A stretch of DNA of 34,581 nucleotides, taken from Flectobacillus sp. (GTDB lineage Bacteria; Bacteroidota; Bacteroidia; Cytophagales; Spirosomataceae). Location: positions 1-34,581 of the forward strand of contig JARXAV010000086.1 in NCBI GenBank assembly GCA_029865665.1. The letters are read 5' to 3'. A program made the translations under genes and the position numbers. Below, piece after piece: positions 34,536 through 34,581 of the stretch. The notes beneath the pieces are model-generated. The model was not told where the DNA came from. It ran no database searches and saw only the letters and a list, made by a program, of their open reading frames with translations. The first letter of the stretch is position 1, and every line of letters begins with the position of its first letter.

Positions 34536-34581
34536 AGGCTTTTCATTTGAGTGTCATAAATCAAGGTTTAACAAAAAGACG

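Overview
This is a low-GC bacterial window, almost certainly from the Bacteroidota and most likely the Cytophagales. The strongest evidence is a complete Alternative Complex III operon in the order actABCDEF. It runs directly into a caa3/aa3-type cytochrome oxidase cluster with Bacteroidota-style features: tandem subunit III genes, a CyoD-like subunit IV, SCO, DUF420, and a six-heme ActA fusion. Supporting signs are -7 elements of the TAnnTTTG type instead of sigma-70 boxes, an outer-membrane DUF5686 protein, and several FKBP lipoproteins. The genus cannot be fixed from sequence reading alone.

Layout. 1-531 (+) is the 3' end of guaB. It converges on a small periplasmic cytochrome c (607-954, -) across a shared bidirectional terminator. 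From there to 12.9 kb everything lies on the minus strand: murQ, an M20 dipeptidase, a zeta-like P-loop kinase overlapping a small partner gene (possible toxin-antitoxin pair), plsY, a DUF5686 outer-membrane protein, rdgB, three double-domain FKBP-type lipoproteins, and an NrnA-like DHH phosphoesterase. ndk (13247-13666, +) is the only complete plus-strand gene and is transcribed divergently from nrnA.

13.7-31 kb is one coherent respiratory locus on the minus strand. In transcription order it holds actA, actB, actC, actD, actE, actF, coxB (II), coxA (I), ctaA, ctaB, two subunit III genes, subunit IV, sco1, a DUF420 protein and a small CxxC membrane protein. Together they encode a quinol:cytochrome c oxidoreductase, the oxidase it feeds, and the heme A and copper assembly factors for that oxidase. 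Many of the larger intercistronic gaps carry inverted repeats, some terminator-like. This suggests mRNA is segmented or stabilised gene by gene.

Upstream of actA is a 620-base AT-rich gap with a probable act promoter and a hairpin-dense, unexplained island (31294-31447). Beyond it lie tRNA-Cys(GCA) with its own promoter and terminator, rpsA (ribosomal protein S1), and a TVP38/TMEM64-family membrane protein whose predicted promoter abuts its start codon.

Most of the window is core metabolism. The items most worth following up are the zeta-like pair, the structured island upstream of actA, the act/cox intercistronic hairpins, the small CxxC protein, the Asn substitution in CtaA, and the possible leaderless TVP38 gene. 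No CRISPR array, insertion sequence or phage gene was seen.
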